The position numbers were made by a program, and so were the translations under genes. A DNA stretch of 64,000 nt from Paraconiothyrium sp. Pb-2020. Taxonomy: Eukaryota; Ascomycota; Dothideomycetes; Pleosporales; Didymosphaeriaceae. Positions 22,433-34,963 of the stretch are shown piece by piece. Position 1 is the first letter of the stretch. The number at the start of each line of letters is the position of its first letter. The notes under the pieces are model-generated. The model ran no database searches. It worked only from the letters and a program-made list of their open reading frames with translations, and had not been told where the DNA came from. Location of the stretch: assembly GCA_022419385.1 (NCBI GenBank), contig JAJUBI010000003.1, positions 2,046,001 to 2,110,000 on the forward strand, read 5' to 3'.

Positions 22433-23360
22433 ACGATAATTTCCCTGTTTATATTGGTGTCCCGTTAAGCTTCTGTTCGATGTTTGTAACAATACCCTTT
22501 TCGCCAACGGCACACGAGGTACGACTTGTATGACCTTGTCTTTAGTAGCTCATAGAGCCACGACCGCTCCTTTATCACGAATCTCCTTTGTCACATTTCC
22601 ACGGTTTTAGAGAGTTTGTCTTTGCGGACTGGTCCGGGTATTATGGATCACCTCCCTCGTAGGGAGCAGTCTGGCGTTTCTTCATCATGAGAATGCACGG
22701 TCGGTGGATCGAGCGTTCACAACAACGGCATGTTCACGCAGCGACGGCACGAAGGCTCGTCAGCCAAGGTTTTCTATTGCAAAGCGTTATGTATGCTGTT
22801 TAGTCTTTAATCTCTTTTGTCTAGTTTTGCGCAAGCAAAGTCAAGAGCAAGAGATTTCCTTTCATTAGTTTTGGCGGCTATACCCCTCGTCCTCGTCTGG
22901 GAATGAGTGGCAAGCGCAGCCTGGGTCTCGAGGGTGGTGCGCGGGCCCATTCGAAAAAGCAATTGTTTCTATGGCTTCCTGTATGACTATGCACGATGGG
23001 TACGTAGATGTGGTCGACATTGTCGGGCCTTAGGTATTAGGTGGGACAATCGGGGTGGCTTGCCATGCCCGTGTCAATCCTGGAAGCATAGGGAGAAAAC
23101 AAGAAATCAAAGAGATGACACTCAATTCTCCGGTCCTGCCTACTTGTTCGGTGATGTTTCGATAGCGCTGTCATCCGCCTGTGTATGCTTCGAGCTAGCT
23201 AGCACCCACAGCGACGTGGCAGCGCGCACATGTGACTGCTGGCCTGGCGCCTCCACAAGCGGGCGCAGCAGCATCTCGCACTCGTACGCTTGCTGCGCTT
23301 TCGTTCATCTGTCGCAGGTGCGCACTTCCACCTTGATTGTCGGTGACATAGGCTACTCCA

Positions 23361-23390
23361 CATGTCATGTCATGTCATGCCATGCCATGC
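23361..23390. repeat. Pentanucleotide microsatellite (CATGT)3(CATGC)3
   Basis: Six perfect five-base units occur in a row: three CATGT followed by three CATGC. The block change from T to C at one position, shared by three consecutive units, suggests that a single substitution was copied by slippage. Confidence 0.9.
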
Positions 23391-24770
23391 CGTGTCTTCA
23401 GACTTCTGCTTTCCTATACTACGAGGTGCCGCCGTGTCTCGTCTTGACCACTGCATCGGGCCTGTCTCCACCCACAACCTAAGTCTCGAGGCCATGTCTA
23501 AGACGACTCAATCAATTTCGCGTTATAGACACGTAATCTAGAGGAGTCTGCGAAGCCATGTCTCAGGTCGACCAAACGCCTGGATGCAGGCGTGGAAGTG
23601 GTTTGATGTGGATGGGTTCAAGCAGCCTGTGACAAGGATCTTGTGCTACGGTGACTACTAGGATGGAGTCTTCTGTGCAGGGTTTTGACGTGGAGGATTT
23701 CTAGACTTTGTGATCGGCAGTGCATTTGCGGATGCGGGTTGCAACTGTGGTGGTGGTGGGTGTACATGGGGAGTTGCTTGCAGGTGAAAGGCGTAGATAC
23801 ATGTGAGTGTTTTCGTCTTGCGCGTACATCTGCAAATAATGGTGTCGGAAACTAAGTGAGTCGCTCGTTCCGAATCCGGTACTGTCATTGCTATGTTCGT
23901 CTTGACAGTACCACTCCGCACTTGCCTATGACCTACAAGATCCACACCTAAGAGCTCAGCCTCGGGAACGTCACTCTCTCTGGTATTCATAGACACCTCA
24001 GCTTCATACGCGCGACCTGCCACCAAGCTGCCACAAAAGCACCGCCTCCACTATCCCACGACTCCCCTCACACATCCCAACCTCACTGCATAACCGAGCA
24101 CCGGCCCATCCTCGCACCGCATGTCCCTCGCCTACACCCGCCCCTCCCGCCCGGTACGCGTCCGCCTGATCTTCCACCACTGATCACCGCTTCGTCGCTA
24201 CGCCGGATTCATACCTCCTAAACGACCTGCCTTCCTGTTGTGCACCCGTGGCTGAAACACACACCTTCAAGCGAGGCGGGGAGTGCAGCTGTAACTGTTG
24301 AGAAGCAGGGCTTGTTCCCCTCCTCCATATCAAACACGTACAGTCCTCTAGAGACGCGGCCACGGCAAGGATGAGCGATGCGTCTAGAAAAAGACGGAAA
24401 TGCGGAGGTAGGGTAGTGGTAGTGGAGGGCAAGGAATAAGATGCCGATCACGATCGGGAGCCGGCCTGTGAGGCGGTGTCAGGCGCTCGGGAGTTACTGA
24501 AAGCACGAGCTGGAACTGGTGGCGCATTCGAGGGGTGAATAGTGGTGCATTGGGTCGAAAGGGGGTATAGGAAATAGAACGGGGTGCATGAGTTGGGGAA
24601 GAGGGACATGTGATTTTAGGGTCAGTGGGTTGATGGAGTAAGTGACATACGTGTAGAAGGATGAGGTGGTTGGATGAGAGGAGTTGTTGAGGAGAAGTTG
24701 TTCCGTGAAATCAGGCAGTGATGCAGGAAAGCGTTGTCGTTGTGCGTAGAACGCTCGCCGACTTGCACGG

Positions 24771-24796
24771 GGGCGAACTCAATGGGCGAACTCAAT
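24771..24796. repeat. 13-bp tandem duplication
   Basis: The unit GGGCGAACTCAAT is present twice, head to tail and without mismatch. It lies in non-coding DNA. Confidence 0.85.
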
Positions 24797-26537
24797 GCAG
24801 CATCGTAGGTGCCTTCCTGTATCAGCCTTTGCCGAGTTGTGTTCTCTCAGCTTTCAAGCTGGCGATGTCGATACAGTTGGCATTCACCTGCGATATGCGA
24901 TACTGGTGTGCCCTGTATACATACCAGGACTCTTCTCCAGCATTTCTTCATCCAGTTCGCCATATGATTCTGCTAAAATCCAGCGATATCTTCATATGAT
25001 TCTTAGCACGTTGCTCTATCTCTTATTTGACTCGCGTCGTTTTTCTTACTCTCGCTGCGACTCGGTGTGCCAATCCTACTCACTCTGCATTCTTACCAAT
25101 ACTTTCCGCAAAGATCTCAACATTCACGTTCAGGATTTTCAGGCTTTACACATGCCTAGGGCGTATCTCTAGTTCCGCGCACAATGCTATAAAGCTTAGC
25201 AGTAGTCTCCCGAGGGCGAGTGTGGCCTTACCTTCAGCGTATTCAACATTCAGATGACATATTTTTGCCTTGTACTTAACCATAATTGCTAGGGCAATAG
25301 CTATCTTCCGCTATTGTACATTACTGCAACAACCCTTCTAAGTTAACTATCCCTGTGAGAACCCACCCTACGAGCCAAACATATCTGATCTTGCTACTAA
25401 GCTAGTAGAGCTTATGAATTTAGATGATTCTTACTATCATGCAGCTAGAGGCTGAGGTCCTGGTAGAGAGGACAGCGCTTGTTGAGCCATCAATAACAAC
25501 TATATGCCCAAGACAAGTGGATGTCGGACAAGACACAGCAACAACTTAACAACGCTCTTTTACCTACAGTCTTCAACTCTTACTCGAATGGTCTATGTGG
25601 CCCCTGACTCGAAACTGTGAACGGTCATCACCGCACATCAAGCTAGGCACTGTATCTCAGTCGAAGCAATGCAGCTTTACTGATCAATCGAGACTCTTTA
25701 ATACGGATTTTCAAGTGCCCTCTGGGACATCATCCTCTCTGAACTTAGTTACATTTCCTCATATGCTTTACGACGGCTCGAGTGTAATGCGAGGAAAGGA
25801 CGCCCAACTCGATGGAAGAGTAAGGACTTGTCGCTCGAACCCCAATGTGGAGGACGGCATGTCTCAGTGCGCATTACGTTGGCGGCTGATTCGCGATTCA
25901 GTACTGTCTTTTCTTCACCCGTAGAACCTGTTGTGGGACATGAACTTTGAACGTCATCGAGCTTTGGGTATTCATAACTGGACTCCCCCCTACGAGAGAC
26001 CACTAGCTACCTTTAAAATCCTCTTGGTGGAGCTTGTCTTAACTAACGCCTGGTGCTCTGTAGGCAACTTCAGTAGGGTACGGCTTCACAGGCCTGGCGC
26101 CAATTCGATTGGAGAGGGTGCCTGGCGAGACATATACTTAAGGGATTTGAACAAATCATGTAGATAAAACTTGATGGAACTAGGGCACATGCTTTGATAT
26201 ATACAGCATACACCGCAGAATGCCTAGGCCTGATGTACATGACCCAATGGTGCTTTACCCCCAGGCCTTCATATGCCACGCTGTAGATATATACATCGCG
26301 AATAGAGACCACCCGCCCATGCTTGACCCAACAACACGCCTGACCCCGTGTGCACCCCCACATTATCGCATCAAATCGGACAGTACACCACAAATGCAGA
26401 TATACCCGCTCCTCCCAATGTTTTCACCGCAGTGTTTGCTGCGAAAGCGGCCGCTTGGGTGCTTCCCCCCTTCTTACCCGCAGCAGTCCCACCAATCTCT
26501 AACCCTTTATTCAGACCTTCACCCTCCTACCCTCATG

Positions 26538-29252
26538 TCATCGATCCATACTCCCCTGGCCGCCCCACCAACTAGCATCAAAAGCCTGCCCACCCCCCTG
26601 TTGCACCTCACTCACATGCCCCGGCATATGCCTCGCGCCATTAAACTGCGTCACCTCCGCATTTGCATACCCGTCACTATCCCCACTGACCTGCGGATAC
26701 CCCTCTTCGCCACTTCCACCAAACGCATTCGCCTGGTCGTGATTCCAAGTCTCACTCATCTTGAAACCGTCACGCGAGAACCGGTCCCACTCGTTGGAGT
26801 TGCCGAGCATGTTGTCGAGAGCCATGGGGCCGACGGGGTAGTCATTGCGGGGGAGGATGGGCACACCCATGCCGGAGTTGGGAAGAGGGTTCCAGAAGAG
26901 GGTTTCAGCTGAGCCGGCGGTGGTGGAGGGGGTTTGTTGTGGGTTTGATGAGGGGTCGTTTTGGGGGTTAGAGGAAATCGGAGAGTACGAAGCCACAATG
27001 TGCGGGAGGGACCCTCGATGTGGAGTCTGGCTGCGGAGCACACCATCTCCTTGAGACGAGGCTGGATGAGATGGTAGCTGTAAGCTCTTACGGTTGGGAC
27101 GGGCGAACATGCTCAGACTTTCCCTCCTCGTGGGCTGAGCCGACGAAGGCACAGAGTTGTATCCTGTGCTAGCGCTCGTTTTGGCCGTCTCAGTGTTCAC
27201 CCGCGGAACCACTATTGACGACTCCGAGGTTTCGCCCATAGTACCAGCCTTCGGAATCAGCTTGCTGTTCCGCAACTCTTCCGGGAAACCTAGATCCCAA
27301 GCCTTCGAGGTTTCATAAATAATCTTCCAGGCTCGGCCTCCAAACCAATGACAAATACTAAGGTCCTCCAACGCTCGAAGGCCTTCAACTAGATAGCGGT
27401 ACGAGCTCGAAGCAAATTGGGCGTCCTTCGAGAAGGTGAGATGTACAATACAATTCGATAACAAGATGTGAGTGAGTACCAACTGGCAAGTACGCATGGG
27501 ATAGTGTGAACGGTACCGGCGGAGGAGCTCAGACACACTGTTTGCAGCCTCTATACAGGCATCGCGGGGTTTCAACCTAAAGTTGATGAAATCGATCTTG
27601 AGCATAGGACGGAACAATTGGCCAATAGCCGTGTGGTATAGCATACTACCGAACATCAGTGTAGGTTTCCATGTTGAGGTTTGCTCCACACTTACTGAAG
27701 TACAATTATATGGGGTTGCGGTTGTCCATCGTCTAGTCTTAGCGGCGGCGGCAAATTCCTGAACCATTCCAAGTATTTGTTATGACAATTTATCAATTTG
27801 ACATCTGTCAAACGAGTACTAGGAGCGTAGAACATGTAGTTGTTATCGTTGATCAGCTCTGAGAGTGAACTGAACTCCTGAAGAAACATGCGGCTGGTGA
27901 CAGTGCCAGGTGGCGCCTGCAATGAGCCGGGATAGGCTTCGGCATGGAGACCACCTGCTGGCTCGTCCAGTATGGGCTTGTCGAGAGTGATGGCGACTCG
28001 AGGGAGTTGAGATATCCGACCTATACAAATCGACCAAACAGTGTCCACGGTAAAGATACCCCAGAAGGTGACTTTGCGCACTTCAATCTCTGAAGGTGTA
28101 AGGCCCATGGCAGGCGCTGCCGAATTTTTCAGATGCAGCCCCATTTCAATGGCCATGCGCATGCATCTCCCCATGTAGGCAAAACCTGACGAGTCTCGTC
28201 CGGCCGAGGGTTCACGCATGGCCATGACGCAGAGCGCCTGAACAGTGGTGAGCGAGGAGGCTTCATTCTCATAGAGTAGCCTTCGAGCCTCCTCGAAGAA
28301 ATGGTCGCCTGCCGTGCGGAAGTTGTCGGGATCGGTCCTTCCTGCTGGATCATCGGTGAAATGGCATCCATACGCCAACATGGCGTTCACCAACAGCGAG
28401 CTGCAGTATTTCTCCCGCCCGCTCCTGAAGTCCTTGTAGAAGCATTCGCGCGAGAAGACGACGTAGAAGGAGTGCGACCAGCGGAAATAAAGGTCCAGTA
28501 GGCGCTCCACCAAGCCGATATCGTTCGTAATGGTAGTCCACGTTGGCCCGACGCTCGACGCACGAGGCACGAGGCAGGAGTTGTCTTCATCTTCTGGGAC
28601 GAGCGACATGTTGCTGGTGTGGCCAAAGTACCTGCTCTCGCCCGACCGTGTCATGGCGGGCCTTCCCAGCAACATGGACAACTCGCTCTCAAAGGACTGT
28701 GGCTCGCCGACGGGGGTGGCCGAGGGGAGGACTGCGGTCTTGCGCCAGGTGTCGGCGAGCGAGGCGACATCGAGGCGGGCGTCTTTGCGGATGTGCTGGA
28801 CCAGCTCGTGAACGTCAGCGTCGGGCAGGTTGCGGATGGAATGGAGCAGGAATTCGACGTTGTCGTTGGTGGGCGTGGTCGCGGAGGATGAGGCGACGGC
28901 GGAGGCATCGCGTTTCGTGCCTGCCTTTGTGCGGCGGCTCTCGCTTTCGGCGTCATAGTGGCATGGTGTTTTGTAGACGGCGGTGCACGTTGCGCACACG
29001 GGGGTGCCGCCGTCGCACTGTGGTCGCGCGTCAGCCTGCGAGAGCGTGTCTCTTGTGATGGCGGAGCTGACGCAGGATGCAGGTCGCGTCCGCGGAACGA
29101 ACGTCAGGTCACCAGATGCGTGGACTGCCTACCTTGGACTTGCGCTTTCTGCAGGGCACACAGGCCGACTGCACGCACCGGCGTTTGCTGGCCTTGGGCT
29201 CTGCCGCGGACCCGGTGGCATCCTCTTCCTTGATGGCTGTGCCGCGGGCCAT
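26538..29252 (-). CDS. Zn2Cys6 transcription factor with fungal-specific TF domain
   Basis: Three exons on the minus strand, 29133-29252, 27696-29017 and 26538-27645, encode 849 residues. The binuclear zinc cluster uses Cys31, 34, 41, 48, 51 and 59 (ACVPCRKRKSKC, then CATC and a final PC). An intron splits it just before Cys41, a common position in fungal members. A middle-homology domain (about residues 180-480) contains LLDLYFRWSHSFYVVF, then ALCVMAMRE, the GFAYMGRCMRMAIEMGLH signature and RKVTFWGIFTVD. The second intron restores the LHMLYHTA motif. The C-terminal 250 residues are Ser/Pro/Asn/Gln-rich, likely an activation domain. It should bind paired CGG-type sites in the nucleus. The NirA/XlnR-like domain order suggests a metabolic regulator, but no target is evident next door. 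Confidence 0.9.
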
Positions 29253-30046
29253 GGTGTTGCGCGGAGGCAGAGGGCACGAAGGAGCGTCGCCAGGGTCACC
29301 TCATGCCTACATAGAGACAATGGGAATTGCGGCTTTGGCCACTGGACCGCGACAAACGTATTAGTGACGTCCAGCTACGGTAAGGCCTGAAGGCGAAATG
29401 GCACCTCCACACCAGACCAGCCGAGCGCAGCGCGAACGAAGGTATCCAGGGCCCATGCGCCTGTGCCCGTCCGTCTGCACATGGCGCTGATTCGCCGCGC
29501 GCCCGGCAGCGGGTCTGCGGAGAGCATTTGCCAAGGAGGCTGCTGTCGGAGGCTGCTGTCGGAGGCAGTTCGTATCGAGCATGCCCTGTGCCTGCTGACT
29601 AATACATGCACTTTGTGTCAATTGCCATGCTCCTGCGCCGACACCCTCGCCCTACCCTGGCCGCCCGCGCCTCCGACCTCGCCGACTTCACACACCTCCA
29701 TGTGCATGCCCGTCGCAGTGCGCACGCTCGAGCGACGCCCGGCCTGTCTCGTCCCGCATCCGTCTTGCCAGTCCTGCGAGCGCGAGGGCGAGGCTCCGCA
29801 CTAGCAGACAAAATTGGGTTTTGCCGATCGGCACCTGCACGGCAAGTACACTGGTGTGGTACAGGCCATCGATCGATCCATCAAAAACACTGACCGGAGA
29901 TAAAAATTGCATACATGTCCGAGCAAGCACCTAGCACACGTGTCTCCGACCGTAGTCGACTATGGAGCTTCAGCGTTGATTCCTTCGCCCATGTCCCTGC
30001 TCCAACGCGAGATCGCTTTACACTCATTACCATGGCATATCCAAGT
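29253..30046. other. Intergenic region upstream of the Zn2Cys6 gene
   Basis: About 790 bp lie between the transcription factor start (-) and the ARO2 stop (-). A 13-bp tandem duplication (GGAGGCTGCTGTC twice, 29535-29560) is present. GC-rich open frames here are overlapping and unconvincing. Confidence 0.5.
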
Positions 30047-31396
30047 CTAAACTCCATTCTGCGTCTGCTGGACCGGTACCACACCCTGCAGCGGCGGCAG
30101 CAGACTCCTTGCCGCTGACCTCGCCTGCTGTGCCAACACCGCATCCATCATCACCAACGCCGCCATGGACTCTACAATGGGCACCGCACGGGGCACCACA
30201 CACGGATCGTGCCGGCCCTTCGCCTCCAGTACGCCCTCCGAAGTGTCGTAGTTTGCCGTCGTCTGTGCCTGCCCAATAGTTGCCGGGGGCTTGAACGCGA
30301 CCGTGAAGTAGATGGGCGCGCCGTTGGAGATACCTCCCTGGATACCCCCCGAGTTGTTCGTCTTCGTGGTCAAGCGTGGGCGTTGTACAGATGCGTGGCC
30401 CGTACCCGCGGCGATAGCCGGCGCTTTGATGAAGGGGTCGTTGTGGATGGAGCCGGGCACCTGGCATCCTCCAAACCCGCTGCCAATCTCGAAGCCCTTC
30501 GTCGCGGGTATGCTCAGCATAGCGTGTCCCAGCGTCGCCTCCAGCTTGTCGAAGCACGGCTCGCCTAGTCCGCTTGGGCAATTCCTGATCACGCACGTCA
30601 CCGTGCCGCCGATACTGTCCTCTTTCTCCTTGTAATCTGCAACCAGCTTCTCCATGCGTTTTGTGACTTCTGCGTCGGGACACCGTACCGGCAGGAACTC
30701 ATCCACTTTGTCGCGCGTTATGACTTCAATAAGCTTGAGGTACTCGGGGTTTGTGGCGCATGTCGGGTGTTCGGGTGAGGGTGGAAAGAGGAATTCGTTG
30801 CCTATTGAGTTTGTAAAGGCAACGATCTCGACGCCGTAGGCTTCGCGGAGGTATTTCTCTGCTATTGCCCCCGCGGCGACTCGTCCTACACACCGTCAGT
30901 ATCGTGCACCGTATGAAGTCGCATTGCCCTGCACGCCACATACCGATCGTTTCGCGCGCGCTGCTCCTTCCCCCGCCAGAACTCGCCTTCACCCCGTACT
31001 TCTCCAGATACGTCCAATCTGCGTGACTCGGCCTCGGGTAGATGTCCATGGTTTTGTTCCCATAGTCTTGCTTCCTCTGGTTCTCGTTCATGACGCGCAT
31101 GCCAATCGGCGTGCCTAGCGTGATGCCAAACTCTGTACCGGACTGAATTTCCACCCTGTCCTTCTCATTGCGCGGCGTCGTGATGGCGCTCTGCCCGGGT
31201 CGTCTTCGCGTCATCTGGGGTTGAATATCTGCCTCGGTGAGGGCCATGCCCGGTGGGCAGCCATCCACTATGCATCCCACCGATAAGCAGTGGGACTCGC
31301 CGTAGCTATGCACAATGTCAGTCAATCGCGCTGAATGCCATTCGCGAGCATGATGACGTACGTGGTAACTTTGAAATAATTGCCAAAACTCGACAT
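30047..31396 (-). CDS. ARO2: Chorismate synthase
   Basis: Three exons on the minus strand, 31362-31396, 30944-31305 and 30047-30885, encode 411 residues, a normal length for fungal chorismate synthase. All three family signatures are present: GESHCLSVGCIVDGCPPG near the N-terminus (with His17), SSGGGRSSARETIGRVAAGA across the second splice, and RPRLTTKTNNSGGIQGGISN. The enzyme converts 5-enolpyruvylshikimate-3-phosphate to chorismate, the last step of the shikimate pathway and the branch point to Phe, Tyr, Trp and folate. It needs reduced FMN; fungal enzymes are bifunctional and carry their own NADPH:FMN reductase activity. The short first exon (11 codons plus two bases) is fixed by MSSFGNYFKVTTYGES. 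Confidence 0.97.
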
Positions 31397-31857
31397 GGCT
31401 GCGGGTATGCGTCTGGTGCGGGTCGAAGAGTCACGTATTAGTCGATAATTTTATCTGCGAAAGGCAGGGTTGCTGTAGCGTCACTTGGTGGGGCCGACTG
31501 CGCGAGCACTAGCACTTGGCTCGCCGCCGACGTCGGGGGTATGGATTGCCCGCATGCGCCAATGGCGGGGTCGCTGGGCGGGCATGAAGAAGTGGACACC
31601 TGGGTGGGAAGTCCTTTCATCAGTTAATCACATAGTCTGGGCTGCAACAGACTATGTACCATGTGTCCGAATGTATCACTGATGAGCACATCCACAGGCG
31701 AATCAGGATGCGTTAGTGAGGTGAGCATAGTAGAAAAAAAAAAAAAAAAAAAAAATAGAGAAACGACAATAAGTCTCGCTCCAAGTTCACAAAAGAAACA
31801 TTAAAGGTGTATTATGCCTATTGCAGGGTATCCGTGATAGAAGGAAGGGTGACTTAA
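31397..31857. other. Intergenic region ARO2/RhoGAP
   Basis: About 460 bp between the ARO2 start and the RhoGAP stop, both on the minus strand. It contains a 22-base poly-A tract (listed separately) and no recognisable gene. Confidence 0.55.
31734..31755. repeat. Poly-A/T tract of 22 bases
   Basis: An uninterrupted run of 22 A on the plus strand lies about 100 bp past the stop codon of the RhoGAP gene, so it is poly-T in the sense of that gene. It may be part of a 3' UTR or a nucleosome-excluding element. Confidence 0.9.
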
Positions 31858-34314
31858 TTATTGCTTCCGACCTGCCTCCACCAACACGCTCGCAGTTCCA
31901 GCCCTCTCTTCATACAAGCGCCTCAGGTCATCCACCGATTGCTTCTTCATGTCGAGCCTACGGGGAATGCTAGGTGGTGCTAGGCTTTGCTCTCGGTTTG
32001 AGGTTTCGAACGATGGCATTCTTTGCAACAGGGATGGCGACGGGGTCCTGGGCTTTGGAGCAGGTACCGGAAGAGAAGTTGACTTGGATGCAGGTCGGTT
32101 GGTGATGGGATTTGTAGGAAATACTGGACGTGCCAGCGTGTTTATCTGCAGGGTGCGGTTCGCGCTCGCTGGGAGACTGGGCCGGCGAAAGCCATTGTAG
32201 GGAGTAGGAGGTGGCGCTGAAGGCGACTCGTTGGATGTCGCACTTGTCGGTGACGAATCTTGTGATGCAGTGTACGTGCCAGAAACCGCTTTGCGCTTCA
32301 CAGGCGCTGTTGGTCCCGCTCCCGCTCTACCGATGGAAAGTTTTACCAGTCCAGGTAGAGGCATGGCAGACCCCTTGAGCTCGGACGGCTTCGGGGCCCT
32401 TATTTCAGCATCCATCTCTTCTGACGCCTTTCGTGCATCTACTAGCGCAATCGCAGTCTCAGCATTATCAATCTGCTCTGCTGTCAGGGCTTTCCTCTTG
32501 GGAAGTATAAGTTGAGGAGCGTAAGAATCGGCAGAACTCGTACCGGATCTTTTCACGTCAGGTAAGTGTGTGTTATGGTCGGGCTCGTTCCGTCGCGGTG
32601 CGAACCCGTCTACGGTCGCACCATATGTTACAGGAGAAGCATCTATGGGACTGTCGGTAACAATCGTAGAGTAGCGAGGAGGAACTTCCAGTGGAGGAGC
32701 TGGTTTACGTTTCGTAGCGTTGTCGTTAGCAGCTCGACCAGATACTATGCCAACTCGTGGTGGCAGGGCAGGCGGCATCTCTGTTGATTTCTCGTTGTCT
32801 TGCAGTACGATTCCGGTTGACTGATTTTCATCCCATCTTCTTCCTTCCTCCATCCCTTGTGCCTGCTCGAGAGGTTCTTCCCAATCACTTTGAGACTGCG
32901 GTAGTTTTAAGGCGTCTCTAAAAGCGGCTTCGTTCTCACCACAACCTTCTCGCAGCCCTTGCGCCCATGATTCGATCGCTTCTGTGAATATTCTCCGTAC
33001 GATGGAGGACATCTTGGCATCTTCGAGTTGATCCGGACCATGTAGCAGAGCGGGGGCGATGCACACCGCCAGGTTCTCCGCTGTCATCTTGTTTTGCTCT
33101 TCGCGAGCTGCGACTGCACTCAAAGTAGGCAGCAGATGTTTGACCAGAATCTCGCGCGAGATCGCAGGGAGGAATGACCACTCAGAGGAAGGAGAAAAGA
33201 GCTCCTTAAGTCGCTCTAGGTCAGGAACATCGTCAGGATTGCCATAAAGCCGCTTTAGCTCTTGGTAGCAAGACTGCGGGAAGATAGGTTGGCGGAGATC
33301 CGCATACCAAGCCTTGACAAGCGCAGCGGCCATAAACACCGAATAAGCATCTCTAGGGTCAATTTCGGCAATGATCTCGTCTTGATGTTCAGCATGCGGG
33401 TATGGCGGTAGCTGCAACACGGCACCGTTGTCTTTCCAAACGATGTATTTCTGGCCTCTATCGTAGGCTTCTTTGAGCACATCCCTAAGCTTAGAATGCG
33501 GCGGAACGCGAAATAGTCCTTCAGCTGTGATGTTTTGCTCCAAGAGAAGGAAAGATGTGGTCTCTCGCAAAACTCGTGGTAATCGTGGTGTGCCCTTGCT
33601 GCTAATGGGCAGAGGCTGGCGAGGACCAAAGGCCCGACGGCCGCTTGCGTAAGGGGCGTAAATGTCATCGGATACTCTTCGGTCGTATAGGTAGGTAGAT
33701 GGAGGGATCAACAGGTCTTCAATGGCAATGTGCAGTGCAAGATTGGTCAGGTCAGATGCTGCACAACATTAGCGGATGTAGATATGTACATAAAGAGACA
33801 CAGACGTACCATGTATAATCTTCCTCCTAAACTTTGGGCTTACAATTGTAGAGAATACTTCGGTGAGGATCCTAACCCACGTTTTCTCGTGCACGATGTA
33901 TAGCTTTTGTAGTCGCTTCCGCATGGCTCTTGACAAGACATGGTATGCCTGTATGAACCAGCCCCAGCCAGGCCTATTCTTCTTCGAAGTAGCGGAGCCG
34001 TCTGAATCGCCAGCAAAAAACACAACCTCATATTCGAAGCCCCTCACCAGCTCATCTTCTTCGGGGAGTCGCGCAAGCACGTACGGCAAGAGGGAATCGA
34101 AGTTTTCTTCTCTCGTGTCGGGTAGAGCAGCGGCATTGAGAATGTATACAGGCCTATTCTCCCGCGACGGGATGGGCGACCGAAAGAGTATGGAGGCGGC
34201 ATGTTTGGCGAGCTCGTGGGAGTAGTCCGGCGATTCTTGTTTCGGAGGGACCGCGGAGAGCGACTGCGACGAGCTGCGCAAACGACCGGCGATATGGGCG
34301 CGTAGACCGCTCAT
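31858..34314 (-). CDS. ECM25: RhoGAP protein with N-terminal Sec14-like segment (ECM25-like)
   Basis: Two exons on the minus strand, 33810-34314 and 31858-33758, encode 801 residues. The intron (33759-33809) is phase 1. Residues about 45-165 (RPVYILNAAALPDTREENFD, then YHVLSRAMRKRLQKLYIVHE) resemble the CRAL-TRIO/Sec14-like fold seen before RhoGAP domains. Residues about 225-430 form a RhoGAP domain, with the arginine finger in EGLFRVPP and the helix MTAENLAVCIAPALL carrying the conserved Asn. The remainder is Pro/Ser-rich with likely SH3-binding stretches (PPALPPR, PAPPLEVPPR). Yeast Ecm25 has the same order and acts in cell-wall integrity and morphogenesis. GTPase activation of a Rho or Cdc42 protein at sites of growth is the expected role. 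The symbol is given by domain order, not by proven orthology. Confidence 0.85.
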
Positions 34315-34963
34315 ACCTGAAGATGTGGATTGAAGTCAATAGTAGAAGTGTAACAACGCTCAAAAGCGTTATCAAGACATGTACAGGCAGCTGAAGTGGC
34401 GGTGCGGAGAGCAATATAAGAGGCAGGCACGACAGGGGTGCGGACGAGTAACACTAGATACGTCAGGGCCAGGGATGGCTTTGTGCGCACGGTTCATGCA
34501 CCCGCGTCTACAAGGAGCGGGGCACACAGTCAAAGGCATATGCATAGCATGGATCGAACCGCTGCAATCACTTGCAGTAGACACAATAGCTAAAACAGCA
34601 TTCCGTTGCAGAGGAAAAGTTGTATGATTCGCATCGTATACCTTACCCATTAGCCAACGCCCCTACGAGGGCTGGTAATCTCTATATGCTCGCCAGCCAA
34701 TGAAACCAGATTGATATCACGATGCCATACAAAGAGGCTACCCAGACCTAGACATGTACGGAAAGAAAGCCCCAAAATGCCGGATGACCAAAAGTGAACG
34801 ATTTCAAAGATGGAGATAAGGGGTAGAATGAACAGGCCAGTATGGAACAGGAAAAGGCATGAACAATGTAGAGCAGCGAAGAAACGACCAGGGGACGATG
34901 TCCTGACATATGGTGTCTGCCGTAAAGTACCGGAGGCTATCGAGTTCAAGCCTCCAGCAGTGC
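34315..34963. other. Intergenic region RhoGAP/TCP11
   Basis: About 650 bp between two minus-strand genes. It contains the TCP11-gene 3' end and the RhoGAP promoter; no gene or RNA was recognised. Confidence 0.5.

Larger units (their letters stand above)
22433..26537. other. Gene-poor region, AT-richer to the right
   Basis: Four kilobases without a supportable gene. Short open frames occur on both strands but none joins across plausible introns into a recognisable product. The segment 24,800-26,160 is AT-richer and may be decayed mobile DNA. Two small tandem repeats (23361-23390 and 24771-24796) are listed separately. Confidence 0.5.

Noticed and set aside
22907..23482. 191-codon plus-strand open frame
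   Set aside because: It contains the CATGT/CATGC microsatellite in frame and has no recognisable content, so a real gene is unlikely.
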